A stretch of 64,000 nucleotides of DNA from Brassica napus. Taxonomy: Eukaryota; Streptophyta; Magnoliopsida; Brassicales; Brassicaceae. A program made the translations under genes and the position numbers. Below, piece after piece: positions 10,211 to 21,961 of this stretch. How positions within the stretch are numbered: position 1 is the first letter of the stretch; every line of letters begins with the position of its first letter. The notes beneath the pieces were generated by a model, which had not been told where the DNA came from, did not search any database, and saw only the letters and a list, made by a program, of their open reading frames with translations. The stretch covers positions 350,001 through 414,000 of the forward strand of contig NW_026016655.1 of the NCBI RefSeq assembly GCF_020379485.1. Reading direction: 5' to 3'.

Positions 10211-12608
10211 GACGGGACTGTCTTGTGGTCGAAAGACCTTCACTTGATAGTTTGGCCGAGTCTTAAATTTTTTTTGGTCGAATTTTTATTAAACTGGACA
10301 AGAGTGTCCGAGAGCAAGACGAGAGACAAAGACAAGGAATATTTGGTTGAAATTTTTTTAAAATTATCAACCAACTGCCTAATTAATTTTGGACCAGACT
10401 CATGTCTTCCACCAGCCTGTTTGCTCAGTATTTAATCACATGACTTGCACCTGTCTACTTACCTAGCTTCTTCAGTATCTGGCACATGACAATCACAAGC
10501 TGCCTGTGTGCTTGTTTCCTTTCTCTTTGATTAATTTTGATTGGCTGGAGACAGCTTCATGGGAAGGAAAGGACAGTGTGCTGCAGATGATGAAGCAGGT
10601 TGCCAACTGTCTGCTCTTAGCCAAGCTTTGTTATGAGCTAAACCCTCAGGTGAAGCAACCACAGCTTGTATTTAACCCTCCTCCAGCTGTTTCCCACGTT
10701 CAGAACCCTGCAGAAAAACCTAGAGAATTTCAGAGAGAAAGAGAGAAAGAAGAACAGAAAAATCAGTGAGAAAAATCAAGAAAATAAATCAAAAAAAAAA
10801 TTGGTGGTGACCTAATCTTCAACCTTAGCTCAGTTTGTTACCTTGAGACAGATCAGAAGGTGATATTTTTAAATAAAACCCTAGACCTAGTTGAGTTCAG
10901 ATCATGATCAGACCTTGATCTTTCTCTTTGATCAGTCCAGCCACAACCTTACCTTGGAGAAGAGGATCAGCTGAGGCCATCTAGTCCTTTGGTTCGTCTT
11001 GGTAAGCTTTGGTCTCCTTGCCTCAGTCAGTATCTGATCAGAACAGTTGATGTTTAGTTTGGGTCTTGGTCGGATCAGTTGTATAAGTTCTGATACAGTT
11101 CAGTTCTTGTTAATTTCGGTTTGAATCAACCTCTTAGAACCACCAGCTATGATGTTTTGATCTGGCTTTGAGTAAACCGATTTGAACTCAGTCTGATATT
11201 GTCCTGAACTTTGGTAGACTGCCTAGAACCGAGCTGAACTTGTATAGTCTGAGCAGAACCAAGCTTGAACTGATCTGATCTAAGGTGTTAAGGCATGAAC
11301 CGAACTGATCTTGTGATCATACCACTCTGTTTCAGGTCGGAGGTAGAGTAAAGCTTGAAATATCCAGTCCTGTCCATTCAGCCTTGTTCAAGTGGAACTC
11401 ATGTCTTGTCCAAACCAGTTTCAAGACTAATCTTTAGGTGAGTCTAGACAGATGAGGAGATAGATCATGAATGTGTACATGATTGAGTTTAAAGTGTAGT
11501 ATCTCAATTACATAGTAAAGTCTTTGAATTTTTTAAGAAGTGTATGGTGTTTACTTAGTGTAAACACTTACACTTAAAGACTAATCAAAAGGTTAAAGTG
11601 AGGTTAATCATAATCATAGTACTTGTTCTCAAGTACTAATCTTAATTATGAAATAATCATGGTTTTGATTATGGATTAATCTTGGTTTAATTAAGAATTA
11701 ATCTTGGTTTAATTGAGAATTAATCTGAGATTAATTAAGGAGTAATCATGATTAATTAAGTACTAATCTTGGATTAATTAAAGATTAATATGAGATTAAT
11801 TAAGGATTAATCTAGGATTAATTAAGAGTTAATTATGATTTATTAAGGATTAATTATGGATTAGTTTTGGAATATTTATGGAAGTAAAATCTTGTGAAGT
11901 CTTGTTATATTCACTATCCCTAAAGCCCCCGTATTACCGTGACTTGGTCCTGCGAACGGAACAAGGTCATGAAGACACGATGATGGGGTAGCTCCCTGGA
12001 GACCGTGTACTGCATGACGATGCAGTGTCGGATTGTTCATACCGGACATCCGACAATGATGGTGATGCTAACTCACTAGTCTAGGTTAGCCTTAGTGGTT
12101 TCTCAGGTCTAGTATATATATTGTATTATATGAGTATGGTAACGGGCGGGTGTTGTGGAAGTGATGTTTAAAATAAGAATTCACAATGATGATTGGTATA
12201 TTAAAGTATAATACTAGTCCTTGCATGATCATGTATATGCATTTGATAGCGGTAGTATTTTGTTGTCCTTGCAACGTACCTTTTGATGTATATTTACTTA
12301 AAACATTGTTGGGCAATAGGCCATAGGATAAAACTATAACACTTTGTAAGATGTTTAAAGTAAATAAATAATGTATAAAAGATGTTTATAAATCACGAGT
12401 TCTCATATGATATTAGTCCTTGTCCGGGACGAACTAACTATCGAATATTGCTTTATCGGGTTGAAAAGCCTAGAGTAATATCCGATAGGAGTGTATGTGT
12501 TCTTTGGTTGTTGGTCTAAGGCGATCGGATTTATTTCGAAAACCTCGGATCGACCATCACGGAACATCGACCGTGTCATTTCCGGTTATCTACGATCGGG
12601 GTGTCACA
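10211..12608 (+). repeat. LTR A of the outer chromovirus-type element, 5'-truncated
   Basis: It begins GACGGGACTGTCTTGTGG, which is base 119 of the related LTR starting at 21962, so about 118 bp of its start are gone. It ends GGGGTGTCACA before a primer site at 12613. The stretch has no coding sequence. Within it, 11590-11875 is a degenerate AT-rich minisatellite built on TTAATTAAG/GATTAATC. Much of it (to about 12130) is an inverted match to 22520-24240. Confidence 0.75.
11585..11880 (+). repeat. TTAATTAAG-type minisatellite inside LTR A
   Basis: About 16-18 degenerate units of 16-18 bp (TTAATTAAGGATTAATC and variants) follow each other. The homologous place in the inverted LTR at 22163-24360 has no such expansion, so it arose in this LTR lineage after the split. 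Confidence 0.75.
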
Positions 12609-12850
12609 AAGGTGGTATCAGAGCATGGTTATACGATGCTTGAATGGGACTTGTTTCAAATAATTTTCAAGTCAAGAATGTGTCGCAAGGATAATTAGGA
12701 TATGCTGGTTTGTTCCTTCTTTTAGAAATAGATAGACCTGGGTAGAAACTTACCATGATCTTTCGTTGCAGATGCCACCGAGAAAATAGATGCTCAAGGA
12801 ACTGTAATCCCTGATGCTGATGCTACAGGAACTGTAACCCTGATGCTGAT
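12609..12850 (+). other. Leader of the outer element and gag start remnant
   Basis: After the primer site a leader runs to an ATG at 12772 that encodes MPPRK and stops at once (TAG at 12787-12789). From about 12785 another frame opens and contains a 33-bp imperfect tandem duplication (12800-12866), with one base missing from the second copy. The change from chromovirus leader to Athila-like body falls somewhere here. Confidence 0.5.
12613..12624 (+). other. Primer binding site, initiator tRNA-Met type
   Basis: TGGTATCAGAGC lies four bases after the LTR end and is the standard sequence complementary to the 3' end of plant initiator tRNA-Met. The same 12 bases occur next to the LTRs at 45776-45787 (minus) and 54467-54478. 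Confidence 0.85.
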
Positions 12851-12859
12851 GCTACAGGA

Positions 12860-14520
12860 GCTGCTCAACCTGTAGATGAGGACGCTCGATCGAAACCACT
12901 GGCTGACTACAATCGCCCAGATGAGTACTATTCCAACAGATCAGCTATTCGACTTCCGGAGATCCAGAAGCAGAATTTCGAGCTGAAGCCTCAATACTAC
13001 ACTCTCGTGTCGCATATACCCTACTCTGGGTTACCGCACGAGCATCCTATGGACCATTTGGAACGGTTCGAGGATCTATTCGCTGCTATTCGGATGGAAG
13101 GAGTCCCCGAAGATTACCTGCTGTGCAAGCTCTTCAGATACACGCTGAATGGAGTAGCGATGCACTGGCTTAGGCAGCAACCCACAGGATCTTTAACATC
13201 CCGGAGCGACATTAAGAATGCTTTCTTACGAAACTTCTTCGATGAAGCACGCGCTGAAGAACTTCGGAGCAAAATTTCCACATTCTCGCAGGAGGCTGGA
13301 GAGTCCTTCAAAGATGCGTGGTTTAGATTTAGGTTCTTCCAGCGAGACTGTCCACACCACGGATTTAACGAAGTGCAGCTGCTAAGCACTTTCTTCCGAG
13401 GTATCGCCTTACAGTATCAAATGGCCCTTGAGACAGCGTGTGAAGGAAACTTCACTACTCGGAATCCGTTGGAAGCTGTGAGACTTATCGAAAACCTTGC
13501 TAACAGCAGCAGCACCAAAAACACTGACTCTGAATGGAAGAAGTCTGTAGCCTCTATCGGGAAGGAACAGATGGACAAAGTAAGAGTTAAGTTAGATGTG
13601 GTGCACGAGCTTCTTATGAAGCAAGTCTGTTCAGCTGAAGCAGAAGTAGCAGATACGGAAGGAGAAGAAAATGTTAACTACATCGGAGGTACCGAATTCC
13701 AGAAATTTGGAAACCAGGGCGGAACCAGAAACTTCTTTGGAAATGGCCAAAGAAGTAACCAAAATTCACAATTCCAAAAACCCTTCAACAACAACAAAAG
13801 CTACTCGAACTCTTACTACCAAAATCCACCACCCCAGACTCAGTAAAGCAAGATCGAAGAAATGCTTGATCGAGTACTGTTGGGAAAACTTGAAACCCAA
13901 GTAATTCAAACGGGCGAGACTATAAAGAGGCAAGAAGCTTTCGCTAGAGAGGCAGGAGCCGACAAAGGGAAACACCACGTAAATGCCATCATAGATAATG
14001 ATTTCTGGCAAGTGGTAAGAAATGAAAAGCTTGAGGAAGGAGATTTCGAAATCGAAAGCTCCATGAGTCTCGGCGGATCCCAATGGTGTCGACCGATGTC
14101 GATGAACTCGCATCAATCGACAGACCATGATGAAGATCGATGGATGGATTATCCCAGTCATCGATCGACGTCGTCTGCCAAATCGACTGAATGCAATGCG
14201 GTTCGAAATCTAACTCATGAAGAATTCGCAGCTAAGCATCCTCACCCAACCTCCCCTTTCTATGATAAAATCGATCGATCGGTTGAACCAACCATCGATC
14301 GACAGAGTGAGTCCAACGTCGATCGTCACAACACACCTCCCATCGATCAACAGGCACCTCTGACATACCGAGTGCGGTTACCCTGAATCGATAATGATTA
14401 CATCAACGCACTCAGAACACCACCTAAACCAATAGCAAACCCATCTGAACCAAAACCCAACCCTTTAGATAGTTCACCAGAATCAGTTCAAAAGAACAAG
14501 AATCTGAAGGGAGAAGGTTA
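12860..14520 (+). pseudogene. Athila-type Gag, two in-frame stops
   Basis: One frame runs from at least 12865 to about 14520 with stops at 13844-13846 (TAA) and 14384-14386 (TGA). Its centre has HEHPMDHLERFEDL, EDYLLCKLFRYTLNG, HWLRQQPTGSLTS, FFDEARAEELRSKI and FFQRDCPHHGFNEVQLL, all characteristic of Athila Gag. Downstream, 13650-13840 is Asn/Gln-rich, and 14070-14380 has several S-I-D triplets from ATCGATCGA motifs. A TAA at about 14518 and a frame change near 14520-14570 lead into the protease frame. Gag would form virus-like particles. No CCHC knuckle is seen. Confidence 0.8.
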
Positions 14521-14576
14521 AGGAAAGAAAGGAGAAGATTCCTAAAAACCATAAGCGGGAAGCTAACGATAAGGAG

Positions 14577-17500
14577 ATGGATGGCTTCACTAAAAGAGTC
14601 CTCAGAATCCCAATCGAAAAACCTTTTGATGAAGCTTACTTCACACACCGGTTGTGGATGTTCTTCAGAGAAACAAAGGTAACTGAGGAGGACATTAGGA
14701 AAATGTTTCATCAATTCAGAGAGAAGATGAAACACAGGATCACATTGACGAAGAAGAGTGATCCTAGAAAGTTTGCAATACCATGCGTAGTCAAGGGTGT
14801 TGAATTTCCCCATTCAATGTGTGACACATGAGCATCAGTTAGTATCCTCCCTAGGATCATGGCAGACCAGCTTGGTTTGACCATCGAACCTTCAACGGAA
14901 TCCTTCACCTTCGTGGATCTTTCAGAGAAACGATTAGGAGGTATCATAAGAGATCTGGATGTACAGATTGGTAATGCCCTTGTCCTTGTAGATTTTCATG
15001 TCCTAGACATCGAGCTTAACTGGAACTCTTCACTTCTGCTTGGAAGATCTTTCCTAGCTACAGCAGGAGCCGTATGTGACATGAACAAAAACAAATTGTG
15101 TCTGACGCTCATAGACCCCAACATCCATTACGACCCCATCCGACCTAAGAGAAAGGTTATTAATTCTGTGGATTACAGGAAAGAACTTGGCTTCATTGGC
15201 GCATGCCATTGTGGAGCAGAGTACAAATCAGAGTACGAAACAGAGTACTCGGAATCGATCGACACCCCAACCTTTCCATCGATCGATTCCAATGAGTCAA
15301 CGGTGACCGATGACCGCAGCAACACTTCACTCGACGTAATGCACCCAGTTGACCATTTCGCTTCACCTAATCATTGTTACCAACACTTTGCCTTCCAACC
15401 TCCAAGCAAGAGAGGACATGATGATTATTCAATAGGCAGTTGGGCAGACAGTGGTTTCCATGAATGTTTTGCAGTTGACACTGTAATTACTTCACCTAAT
15501 GAGGAACATACAGAGGAATACGATGAGGATTATTGGAAAGAACGTGCAATAGAAATGTCTTTGCAGGATGAAAGACTTGAAACACATAAGTTAACCAACA
15601 CGTTCCCAACATCGTTCGACGCTGTGCACTCCACATCGGTCGATACCCACCCTCGTCCAGCAAAACAACCGCTCACATCGATCGACACCCGTAAAGGAAC
15701 ATCGATCGATATTCGCGCCGCAGCGAAAATTCAAGAGCAGGAGAATATTCCCTCCCCAACTAGGTTTATAGATACCTATATAAATCGTTTTGCACCCCCG
15801 AAACCACCTACACACATCAGAGCAAACACACAAGCAAAAAAGATGAATACTCTTCCTTCTACATCAACAGAAAAATCCATGAAGAACAATCATCTCAAGA
15901 ACACAAGTTCTGCAGAAATTACTCTGCCATCGATCGATGCAACTGTATCTACATCGATTGATACTACTCTAAACCCTAATATTTCTATTTCTAAATTGAA
16001 TGATTATGCAAACAATGATTACGGTTTTCTAACACCTGATGAATTTGGTATTTTCAGGGACCCAGATAGCAATGCACATGCAATGGATGGAAGGATTTTA
16101 CAAGTGTCCAGAGAGGACATAGCAGACATCCTTCAAGTAGCCAATGGACCTGACAACCTATTCTCACAGCAACGTGGCACTCCAGACGTCATTCAAACAG
16201 ATCCTAACAACCACGTAGGAGTCGCCACAACAGAGATCAACCCAGATCTATCACGCCAACCAAAAGGGTAAGCATCGATCGACGGTAAAACGGAGACATC
16301 GATCGACATGGTAACACCAACATCGATGGATAACCCGACGTCGATCGACAGACGTTATGAATGTGGGAACCGCGCCTTTGACATGTACGGAGCCAGAAAG
16401 TTCACTTGGGAACAAAGGGACGACTATGGAGTCTACAGAGATGAGTGTGGACACGCATGAGGCGTAGCTGGTGAGATGATACCTGTCACAAAGGACAACA
16501 TCAGGAAATTACTGGAAAGAGCATCTCTTTTTGACGAGAGCCACATCTGTCTTCCTGAACATGCCACTTCCTTCACACTCACAAGACTGGCACCAGAACT
16601 CTACACCAAAGATGAAATCGATGAGATGGTGTTTGGTATTTGTGGAGCTCAGAAGAAACTGGGAGAGGAGCTCAAAACATTGGTAGAAGATACTCATCAG
16701 CCTTTGGATAGAGGCTACAATGAGCTTTTCAGATGTATGGCAGAAATGAGGACAGAAATCGAGAGTTTACGTCAGCAACTTGAGAAGAAAGCTACGACCT
16801 CAACATCGATCGATGCACCACATGCAACATCGATCAACGTCAGTCTTCCTACAGGTCAGATCCTTGCAGAACCGCAATATTCAACACAACACAGGGATGA
16901 ATGGGAAGTGTCATACATCGACACGAGGATAAACGACGTTTACTGCCCTCTCAACAACAACGTGGACTGGCTAAGCACTAAAATCGAGCTACTACAGCAA
17001 GATCTGGACACCATTCGCAAGAAGGACCAACAACCAGCCACATCGATCGACATGTGTACCTTCACATCGCTCGATGCTAAAGTCTCAGCCATGAATGAGA
17101 GGCTGAGGACTTACGAGAACATGCATGACCGCTTTATATCACCAGTCATGATAGATTTAAACAGATTGTCTAGTCAATTACTTCATGCCCAAAAGGATAT
17201 TGAGAACATTACTAATCAAAAATTTTTGCAGGCAAAATCAGCATCGATCGACAGGCTACGAGGGCCTTGGATCGATGGCAAGAAACCTGTGGAGTTACTT
17301 CCTTACACAGCAGCAGAGGTTGACAAGATCACATCCAAGATCTACACTGCTCTAGACACCATGGAGGAATGACTTGACAAACTCTGCGATGACATCTACT
17401 TTCCATTCAACAACAAAATCAGTGGACTAGACAGCCACGCAGAATGGCTACAGAAAGAAGTCAAAGCCATTCAGAGGCAACTCGCAGCTCAACAACAGAT

Positions 17501-17879
17501 ATCAGCATCAATCGACAGGACACGAGCAAAATCGATCGATGGCAACTCGCCGAGATCGACCAACGATCACATAATCGCATCGATCGACGCCGAGTCTACA
17601 CCAACTGGCGAGCAGCTGATACACAAGACAGTAGAGTCAATGCAAAAGGAACTGACAGATCTTTCAGCATACGCCTATGACAACATAGGCTGGCACCAGG
17701 TCAGCATTGACAACGTTCAAGAAAGGCTACAGAACATCTCCAAAGTACTTGAGAAGATGGATGACAAATGGACAAGAAATGATGAGACCACAAGAAGTTT
17801 CATTGCATCTTGGTCCAGAATGTGCAGAGATGACGTGGATGCTTGCTTTCCAACAAGCAGCTGTTTCTCCACCCAATAG
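14577..17879 (+). pseudogene. Protease plus Ser-Ile-Asp repeat ORF, four in-frame stops
   Basis: A single frame is open from 14577 to 17879 (about 1,100 codons) apart from TGA 14829-14831, TAA 16269-16271, TGA 16458-16460 and TGA 17370-17372. The start (FTKRVLRIPIEKPFDEAYFT, later KFAIPCVVKGVEFPHSMCD) is the segment before an Athila-type protease. The stop at 14829 replaces the glycine of Asp-Thr-Gly; beyond it follow ASVSILPRIMADQLGL, NWNSSLLLGRSFLATAGAVC and LCLTLIDPNIHYDPI. From 15250 on the protein is hydrophilic with many (T)SID(R/T) units. The 16476-17372 part has long charged, coiled-coil-like stretches (ERLRTYENMHDRF and similar). RT and integrase are absent. The function of the tail is unknown; it resembles no host gene I know. 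Confidence 0.75.
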
Positions 17880-19247
17880 CCAATCACTACCACTGTCAAG
17901 CTAAATGACTATAACCAAGCGCTGAGTGAGAGGCAACCCACTATTAGGTATTTTACTTTGGTTTTATTAGCTAGCATTTAATTCCTTTTGTTTTATTTCT
18001 TTCAGATTTAGGAGACCCAAGTAAGAGGACCTGAATATCGACCGACGACGAGACGTCGACATCGCTCGATATAGACAACCACACGACGATCGATGTAACA
18101 ATTACACATCGATCGATATCTAATCTGGTCAGATGTATCTTCCTTACTTGTTACATTTTGTACATCATAAACTACTCATCATAACTCCGGCTGAGTTACA
18201 CTGGGACAGTGTAATTTAAGTCTGGGGGAGATTTACTGATATAATTTATTTTATTCTTATGTAAAAAGGAATTTTAAATAAATTATTCTTAGCTATTGAA
18301 AATAGGGACTATATTCTTATATTGATTTAAACATGAATATCTAACCAATCTTTAGCACCATTTTAGATTTACTGATTGCATATAGCACTAAAGATGCTAA
18401 AGCGGATCAACCTATCAACTACCCACTTGCCTTGAACCGTATGAAGTAACCAAAGCTGATTTTCAACACTAAACCTGACATAACCGCTTGTCTTGGGGCT
18501 TGGTATACATGGGATCGGATTCTTCAGACAGGTCTGGAAGGTAACGCCTAGTTTAGATTATTTATCACATTTTCTCTCTCTAAATTTCGACCCTAGATTA
18601 GTTAGTGAGTATTAAAAAAAAAAAATATATATATATATATATAATAAAAAAATAAAAAAATAAAAAAGATCTATTGTTTAATTAGGATGAGTCTGAACAG
18701 GACTTGGTGGCTAAAACCATTAAGGCTTGATTCATAAAGACTCAAATAAAGACGCAAATAACTCTTGGATATAGGTCAAAAAGAAGTGAACAGAACTTGG
18801 TGGCAACCACCATAAATTTTTGATTCATGGAAGCCTGTCCAATCTTGGTCACTGATCCTGCAATGGAAGCAGACTTTGACTCGAGAGAAATTTAGAGAGA
18901 GAGAAACTATGAACTAACTTTTACCTGCAGCTCCAGATACCTGTCTGAAATCCTTACATCCTGTGATCGATACTCCCATGGTAAAGCATTCACTTTATAT
19001 TTATGCTAGGAAATGAAATCAGTAGAGGGGATGTCAGACGTGAATTGATGAGTTGTGTTGTGTTAGAAATGGTTGCTAAGCTAGGATATTGCATAGTGTG
19101 CTTTTGTGATTAGGACTTTTTAAATGTTGTTGCAAAATTGTTGAGGAAAGATTTCTATGTTTTAAAATCTTAAATCCCCAAATATTTTCAAACCTCTTTC
19201 AGAGAGACTGCTTGTATGTTTTGCTTGAGGACAAACAAAAGGGTAAG
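17880..19247 (+). other. Noncoding 3' region of the Athila-like element
   Basis: No ORF of note. It holds further ATCGATCGA-type motifs (18030-18122), a first polypurine-tract-like AAGTCTGGGGGAG at 18219-18231, a simple AT/A-rich run at 18613-18667, and two similar segments with ACTTGGTGGC (18692-18720 and 18790-18815). Confidence 0.6.
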
Positions 19248-19258
19248 TCTGGGGGAGT
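19246..19258 (+). other. Polypurine tract of the Athila-like element
   Basis: AAGTCTGGGGGAGT lies immediately before the LTR start TGATATACC. A near-copy of this tract stands about 1 kb upstream at 18219-18231. Confidence 0.75.
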
Positions 19259-20489
19259 TGATATACCTTGGATTTGACCCATTTTTATCCATGGTGTATA
19301 AGTATTTTAATATATATATATATCTATGTTTTCTACTCTTCTAGGTATGTTTTCATGTTCAGGTGTATTTCGGAGTAAAGCTATGACTTTGGAGCATTTT
19401 GGAGCTAAAAGGACATTTCACCCGAGCTGACCACTTAGAGGTCGACGAGAGGGAGAACAATCGATCGATGCGCATCAGTGTTGACGATCGATATCAGGAA
19501 ATGCCTTGACAGATGAAGATTAATATCGATCGATGTACACAAGTACCATCGATCGATGTCGAGACACCAGACGCGACATTTTGGATTCAGCAGTCTTAAA
19601 AACCAAGGCCAAGCCAAATTACCAAAATGCCCTGATGATTTTTTAACCTAGTAGAATATATACTACCTAAGTGTTTTGACGGCAGAAAGAAGAGAGCTTT
19701 TTCTAGACCTAGTTTTGTTACAAGTTTCATTTGGGAGAGAAGATCACTTGTGATTGGAACTCCTTGTTTTCTATTTCTTTTCATCTATACTATGAGTTTC
19801 TATTCTATTATTGTGATGAATTGCTTTGCTATGTCTGAGTAGTTCAACTGTTAGATCCAAGGTTCAGATAGGTTTGTAGGATTAGCCCCATACTATAGAT
19901 CTGCCTTGTTGTGATATTCATGATAGATTTGTATTCATTGCTTGTTTTAGCCTTGCTAACTAGAACTTGATCATAGGATTGCATACTCAAGCACCCTTGT
20001 TATCCCATCCTGAAATCTATCTATAATATTAGGATTTCTAGAGAGGGCTAACTGACAATCGATCGATGTTGGCAAAGGTGTATCGGTCGACGTCTTAAAA
20101 GACCATCGATCGACACTCTCTCGTTGTCTGCATACTAACCGTTGAGACACGAGATCTAGTCTGTTAACCAGTGGTACATGCGACAGCTGATCACTGAGTT
20201 AAGCGAATGAGCTCTGATATATCATGCATGCAACAATTAGGTATCTATAGGTATTATAATCTCCAACACCTGAATAGTGGCCCTGCATCTAATATCATTT
20301 CCAACCAAGTTACATTTATTATTTACTCGCTTGTTACTATTGCTATTTCATTTAAACATTTACAACCTTTAGAATTAATAAACACTAGATTTAATTGTTC
20401 CCTAGCTCCTTGTGGATTCGATCCCTAAGTACTACATTTGAACCTCTTTTGATGAGAGTAACACTCCTTAGGGTAATTGAGTGGTATCA
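19259..20489 (+). repeat. 3' LTR of the Athila-like element (1,231 bp)
   Basis: It starts TGATATACCTTGG after a polypurine tract and ends GAGTGGTATCA, with the Athila-like tail CTTGTGGATTCGATCC near 20410. Five ATCGATCGA motifs lie in it (about 19461, 19526, 19549, 20058, 20104), although it is not coding. The outer element's gag sequence resumes soon after it. Confidence 0.7.
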
Positions 20490-21904
20490 TAGGGCTTTTC
20501 AGGGAGGTCATTCTGGAGGCCCTAGACCTAGAACCCCGACTTTTTTCACTTGTGGCTAGTTGGGCCATGTTAGGCAAGATTGTCCGAACGTCGTACAGTT
20601 CCAAACGGCCGTACCATCTCACATTACTTGTTTCACGTGTGGAGAGAGAGAATATTACGCGACACATGTCCACACACTCATCTTGCTCAGCCTGTTGTTT
20701 CGAGTGCTCAACCTGTTGTACCAGTTAACCCACCATTACCCTTACCTCCTGCTAAGCGTCAAGCCACTGCTGGTAGGGCTTACGCTTTAGAATTACCAGG
20801 ACCATCCGGACCACCTCAGGCTCTGATTTCAGGTCTGTTTTCCTATCCAATCGAGTGTTGCATAATTTTTAAATGATTGGAAAATTGGTGATATAAAAAA
20901 TAGTATAAAAGTTGTTGAGTAAGTAATTGATGGTAAAGTTAATTATTGTCAACAAATTTGCTTGTGGGTGGAATATCCGCCCACATCCTTTCGATTCGGG
21001 AGGAACACATAGTTTAGTAGCTTCCGAAGTAGCATCCAGATTCGATGGAGAATTCACTAAGGTGAATTTATCCATTCCCGTTCTAACTCCCGGAGATCAA
21101 GTTCTTGAAACTGAAGGTTGTATTCTAAGAGTTCCAATCATTATCCAAGATATGGTTTTTCCGGCTCATTTGTTAGTTCTCGCATTAGAGAGGTACGAGG
21201 TAATCTTAGGGATGGATTGGCTGTCAAGTTACCAAGCTCACCTTGATTATGGTCGAAGGAAGATTGTTTTCGAGAGAGATAACCAACCCACTTTAGCTTA
21301 CCATGGCATAGTATCAAGTGTTGGAGCGTCATTAGTTTCAACACTGAGAATTGAAAACCTTTTGGAGAAGGGTGAAGAAGTATACTTAGTGACCTTAGTT
21401 GCTGGACCAGTAGAAGACGAGAAAGAGCAGAACATGGAAGAAATACCAGTAGTCAGAGAATATGAGGACGTGTTTAAGGCATTAAAGGAATTTCCGCCGT
21501 ATAGGAGTAACCCCTTTAGTATAACCTTAGAACCCGGATCCGCTGCAATAGCAAAGGCACCATACCGAATTGTCGCTAGAGTTGGAGAAGTAGCCTATAG
21601 ACTAGAACTTCCACCCGATATGCTTATGCATCCAGTAATTCATGTATCGATGCTGCGTAAGCATATACCAGATCCGAATATGGTCGAGCCGCAGCGACCA
21701 GAGGACTTGCAACCTAACCTCACCTATCCTGAAGGTCCTTTGCGAATAGGCGAACATCGTTTCAATAAATAGAAGAATAGGGAAAATTTAAAAGTTCAAG
21801 TATTATATGAAAAGCGACAGAGAGTTGTCATAACATGGAAGGATGAAGATAAGTTCCGAGTTGATTACCCAGAACTCTTCTCAGATACCCCAATCGTCCA
21901 GTAA
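20490..21904 (+). pseudogene. Chromovirus gag end, protease and pol C-terminus, with RT to integrase deleted
   Basis: Around 20540-20575 is a zinc knuckle of form C-x2-C-x4-H-x4-C with its second residue pair followed by a TAG stop; a second knuckle near 20630-20665 has lost its His and last Cys. From 20927 a frame runs to 21772: protease active site FDSGGTHSLV, then [21 protein letters not shown], then EYEDVFKALKEFPPY, and at about 21565 it jumps from the pre-RT phrase KAPYRI to RVGEVAYRLELPPDM, a GPY/F-region phrase that normally follows integrase. RT, RNase H and integrase are thus cleanly missing. After a TAG at 21770-21772 the same frame continues to 21904 with VITWKDEDKFRVDYPELF, the end of the chromodomain-like tail. 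The copy is non-functional. Confidence 0.8.
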
Positions 21905-21944
21905 AGGGTGTACACTTGTATTTTGAGAATTCAGGGACTAATTA

Positions 21945-21961
21945 TTTTAAGGGGGGAAGAG
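21945..21961 (+). other. Polypurine tract of the outer chromovirus-type element
   Basis: TTAAGGGGGGAAGAG stands right before the LTR start TGTAATAACC. Confidence 0.75.

Larger units (their letters stand above)
12785..20489 (+). mobile_element. Athila-like non-autonomous retrotransposon, 5' LTR missing
   Basis: The body has Athila-type Gag, protease and a long Ser-Ile-Asp repeat tail, then an untranslated tail, a polypurine tract (19248-19257) and a 3' LTR (19259-20489). No RT, RNase H or integrase is present. The 5' LTR and leader are absent, so the left side was lost or the element inserted incomplete. Right of it the outer element's gag resumes with zinc-knuckle sequence at about 20530. 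Confidence 0.7.

Noticed and set aside
10506..10769. 87-codon ORF in LTR A
   Set aside because: It lies inside the LTR and ends in a low-complexity charged stretch. The inverted copy at LTR C has no matching frame.
12613..12624. Fragment of a tRNA gene
   Set aside because: Only the 12-base primer complement is present next to an LTR end; there are no tRNA arms.
16476..17372. Independent host gene of 298 codons with coiled coils
   Set aside because: It is in the same frame as the preceding protease-SID ORF, separated only by stops, and carries the same SID motifs, so it is part of the retroelement.
20425..20728. Overlapping short ORFs around 20.5 kb as small genes
   Set aside because: They are shadows of degraded chromovirus zinc-knuckle sequence and of the LTR end.
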